Positions 63,864 through 64,000 of a stretch of DNA of 64,000 nt are shown piece after piece; within the stretch, counting starts at the first letter, position 1; each line of letters begins with the position of its first letter. A program made the translations under genes and the position numbers. Under the pieces are notes generated by a model. That model saw only the letters and a program-made list of their open reading frames with translations. It was not told the DNA's origin and made no database searches. The DNA comes from Paracoccaceae bacterium (lineage in GTDB: Bacteria > Pseudomonadota > Alphaproteobacteria > Rhizobiales > Stappiaceae), in the NCBI GenBank assembly GCA_013373445.1, contig JABXHV010000069.1:1-64000 (forward strand), given 5' to 3'.

Positions 63864-64000
63864 ATGACGCGCGATCGCCGCCGGCATGTCTGCTTCATGA
63901 GCAAAGCGCCGGTAAGGACGCTACTGTCCGCTGCCGCGCTGCTCGTCATTGGTTTTTGCATCTCTTCGCAGATCACACCTGCGGCTGCAGAATCGCCTGC
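63864..64000 (+). CDS. exported protein, partial (N terminus only)
   Basis: An open frame from the ATG at 63864 (a second ATG at 63897) encodes a basic N terminus and then a hydrophobic signal sequence (VRTLLSAAALLVIGFC) ending near TPAAAES; it continues past the window edge. In Rhizobiales the gene after cobT often encodes an exported phytase/esterase-like beta-propeller protein, so that is the natural guess. Only 45 residues are visible, so no function is assigned. Confidence 0.55.
   Translation, partial: MTRDRRRHVCFMSKAPVRTLLSAAALLVIGFCISSQITPAAAESP

Noticed and set aside
62939..63976. 345-codon minus-strand ORF opposite cobT
   Set aside because: Antisense to the cobT VWA region; no protein family, Cys/Arg-rich composition typical of a shadow frame.
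1..64000. CRISPR array or cas genes
   Set aside because: No regularly spaced repeats and no Cas-like protein were seen anywhere in the window.

Overview
The window looks like chromosome of a marine or halotolerant alphaproteobacterium, most likely order Hyphomicrobiales and possibly the Stappiaceae (Roseibium/Labrenzia/Stappia type). The evidence is indirect: a CobS/CobT cobaltochelatase pair beside bolA and a J-domain gene, an xerD / small membrane protein / aroK / aroB / HlyC-like order, a bacterial Mic60 (mitofilin) homologue next to hemC-hemD and a HemY-type protein, an ectoine-degradation cluster, and two tripartite or MFS-type uptake/efflux blocks. The taxon is an inference and no rRNA gene is present. 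Apart from about 8.8-10.5 kb, the window is densely coding and of even composition.

Layout. 0-8.8 kb: ectoine/5-hydroxyectoine catabolism. doeD, doeC, an AsnC/Lrp regulator, eutC and eutB lie on the minus strand; doeA (eutD), an M20 deacylase and an FCD-type GntR regulator lie on the plus strand. Two inverted copies of a 9-bp site sit between the two arms. 8.8-10.5 kb: a small AT-rich insertion bounded by a tRNA-Thr(CGT) gene and a degenerate copy of a tRNA 3' end, holding an IS3-family remnant, a truncated membrane protein gene and an orphan 269-codon gene. 10.7-16.2 kb: HemY-like TPR protein, Mic60 homologue, hemD, hemC. 16.3-20.4 kb: tsaD, NUDIX, gpsA, YciI, EVE and a protein methyltransferase. 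20.5-29.9 kb: M20 amidohydrolase, an EAL-CBS-GGDEF protein, a TSUP permease, leuB, a small unknown gene, a sorbosone-dehydrogenase-like protein and a chemoreceptor.

30.2-33.4 kb: a metal-type M24 peptidase, an Asp/Glu-racemase-fold protein (EutA/maleate-isomerase type) and a Bcr/CflA exporter. 33.5-43.9 kb: a threonine-rich 40-codon leader ORF and asd, carbonic anhydrase, a small unknown gene, typA with a strong 5' hairpin, a MarR-MFS operon with a clear promoter/operator, folP-folK, tspO, argG, and a TetR regulator with its own palindrome. 44-51 kb: rlmN, DUF2867, IalB-type protein, SpoU methylase, exonuclease III, GH25 lysozyme lipoprotein, CAP-domain lipoprotein, xerD and a 47-codon membrane protein. 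51.3-54.4 kb: aroK, aroB and an HlyC/CorC-type CBS protein. 54.5-59.5 kb: a tripartite tricarboxylate-type transporter operon (tctC, a BMP-family protein with no signal peptide, tctB, tctA) with a divergent RpiR regulator. 59.6-64 kb: bolA, J-domain protein, cobS, cobT and the start of an exported protein.

How the parts work together. DoeA opens the ectoine ring, the M20 enzyme is the likely deacetylase, DoeD and DoeC carry diaminobutyrate to aspartate, and EutB/EutC belong to the hydroxyectoine branch. No eutA, EnuR-type regulator or ectoine transporter is visible in or near this cluster, although a EutA-like protein lies 24 kb away. The points most worth a second look are the Thr-rich leader before asd, the cytoplasmic-looking BMP protein translationally coupled into a TTT operon, the tRNA-Thr mini-insertion with its orphan gene, and several perfect palindromes upstream of regulator genes. 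All functions are inferred from sequence alone.
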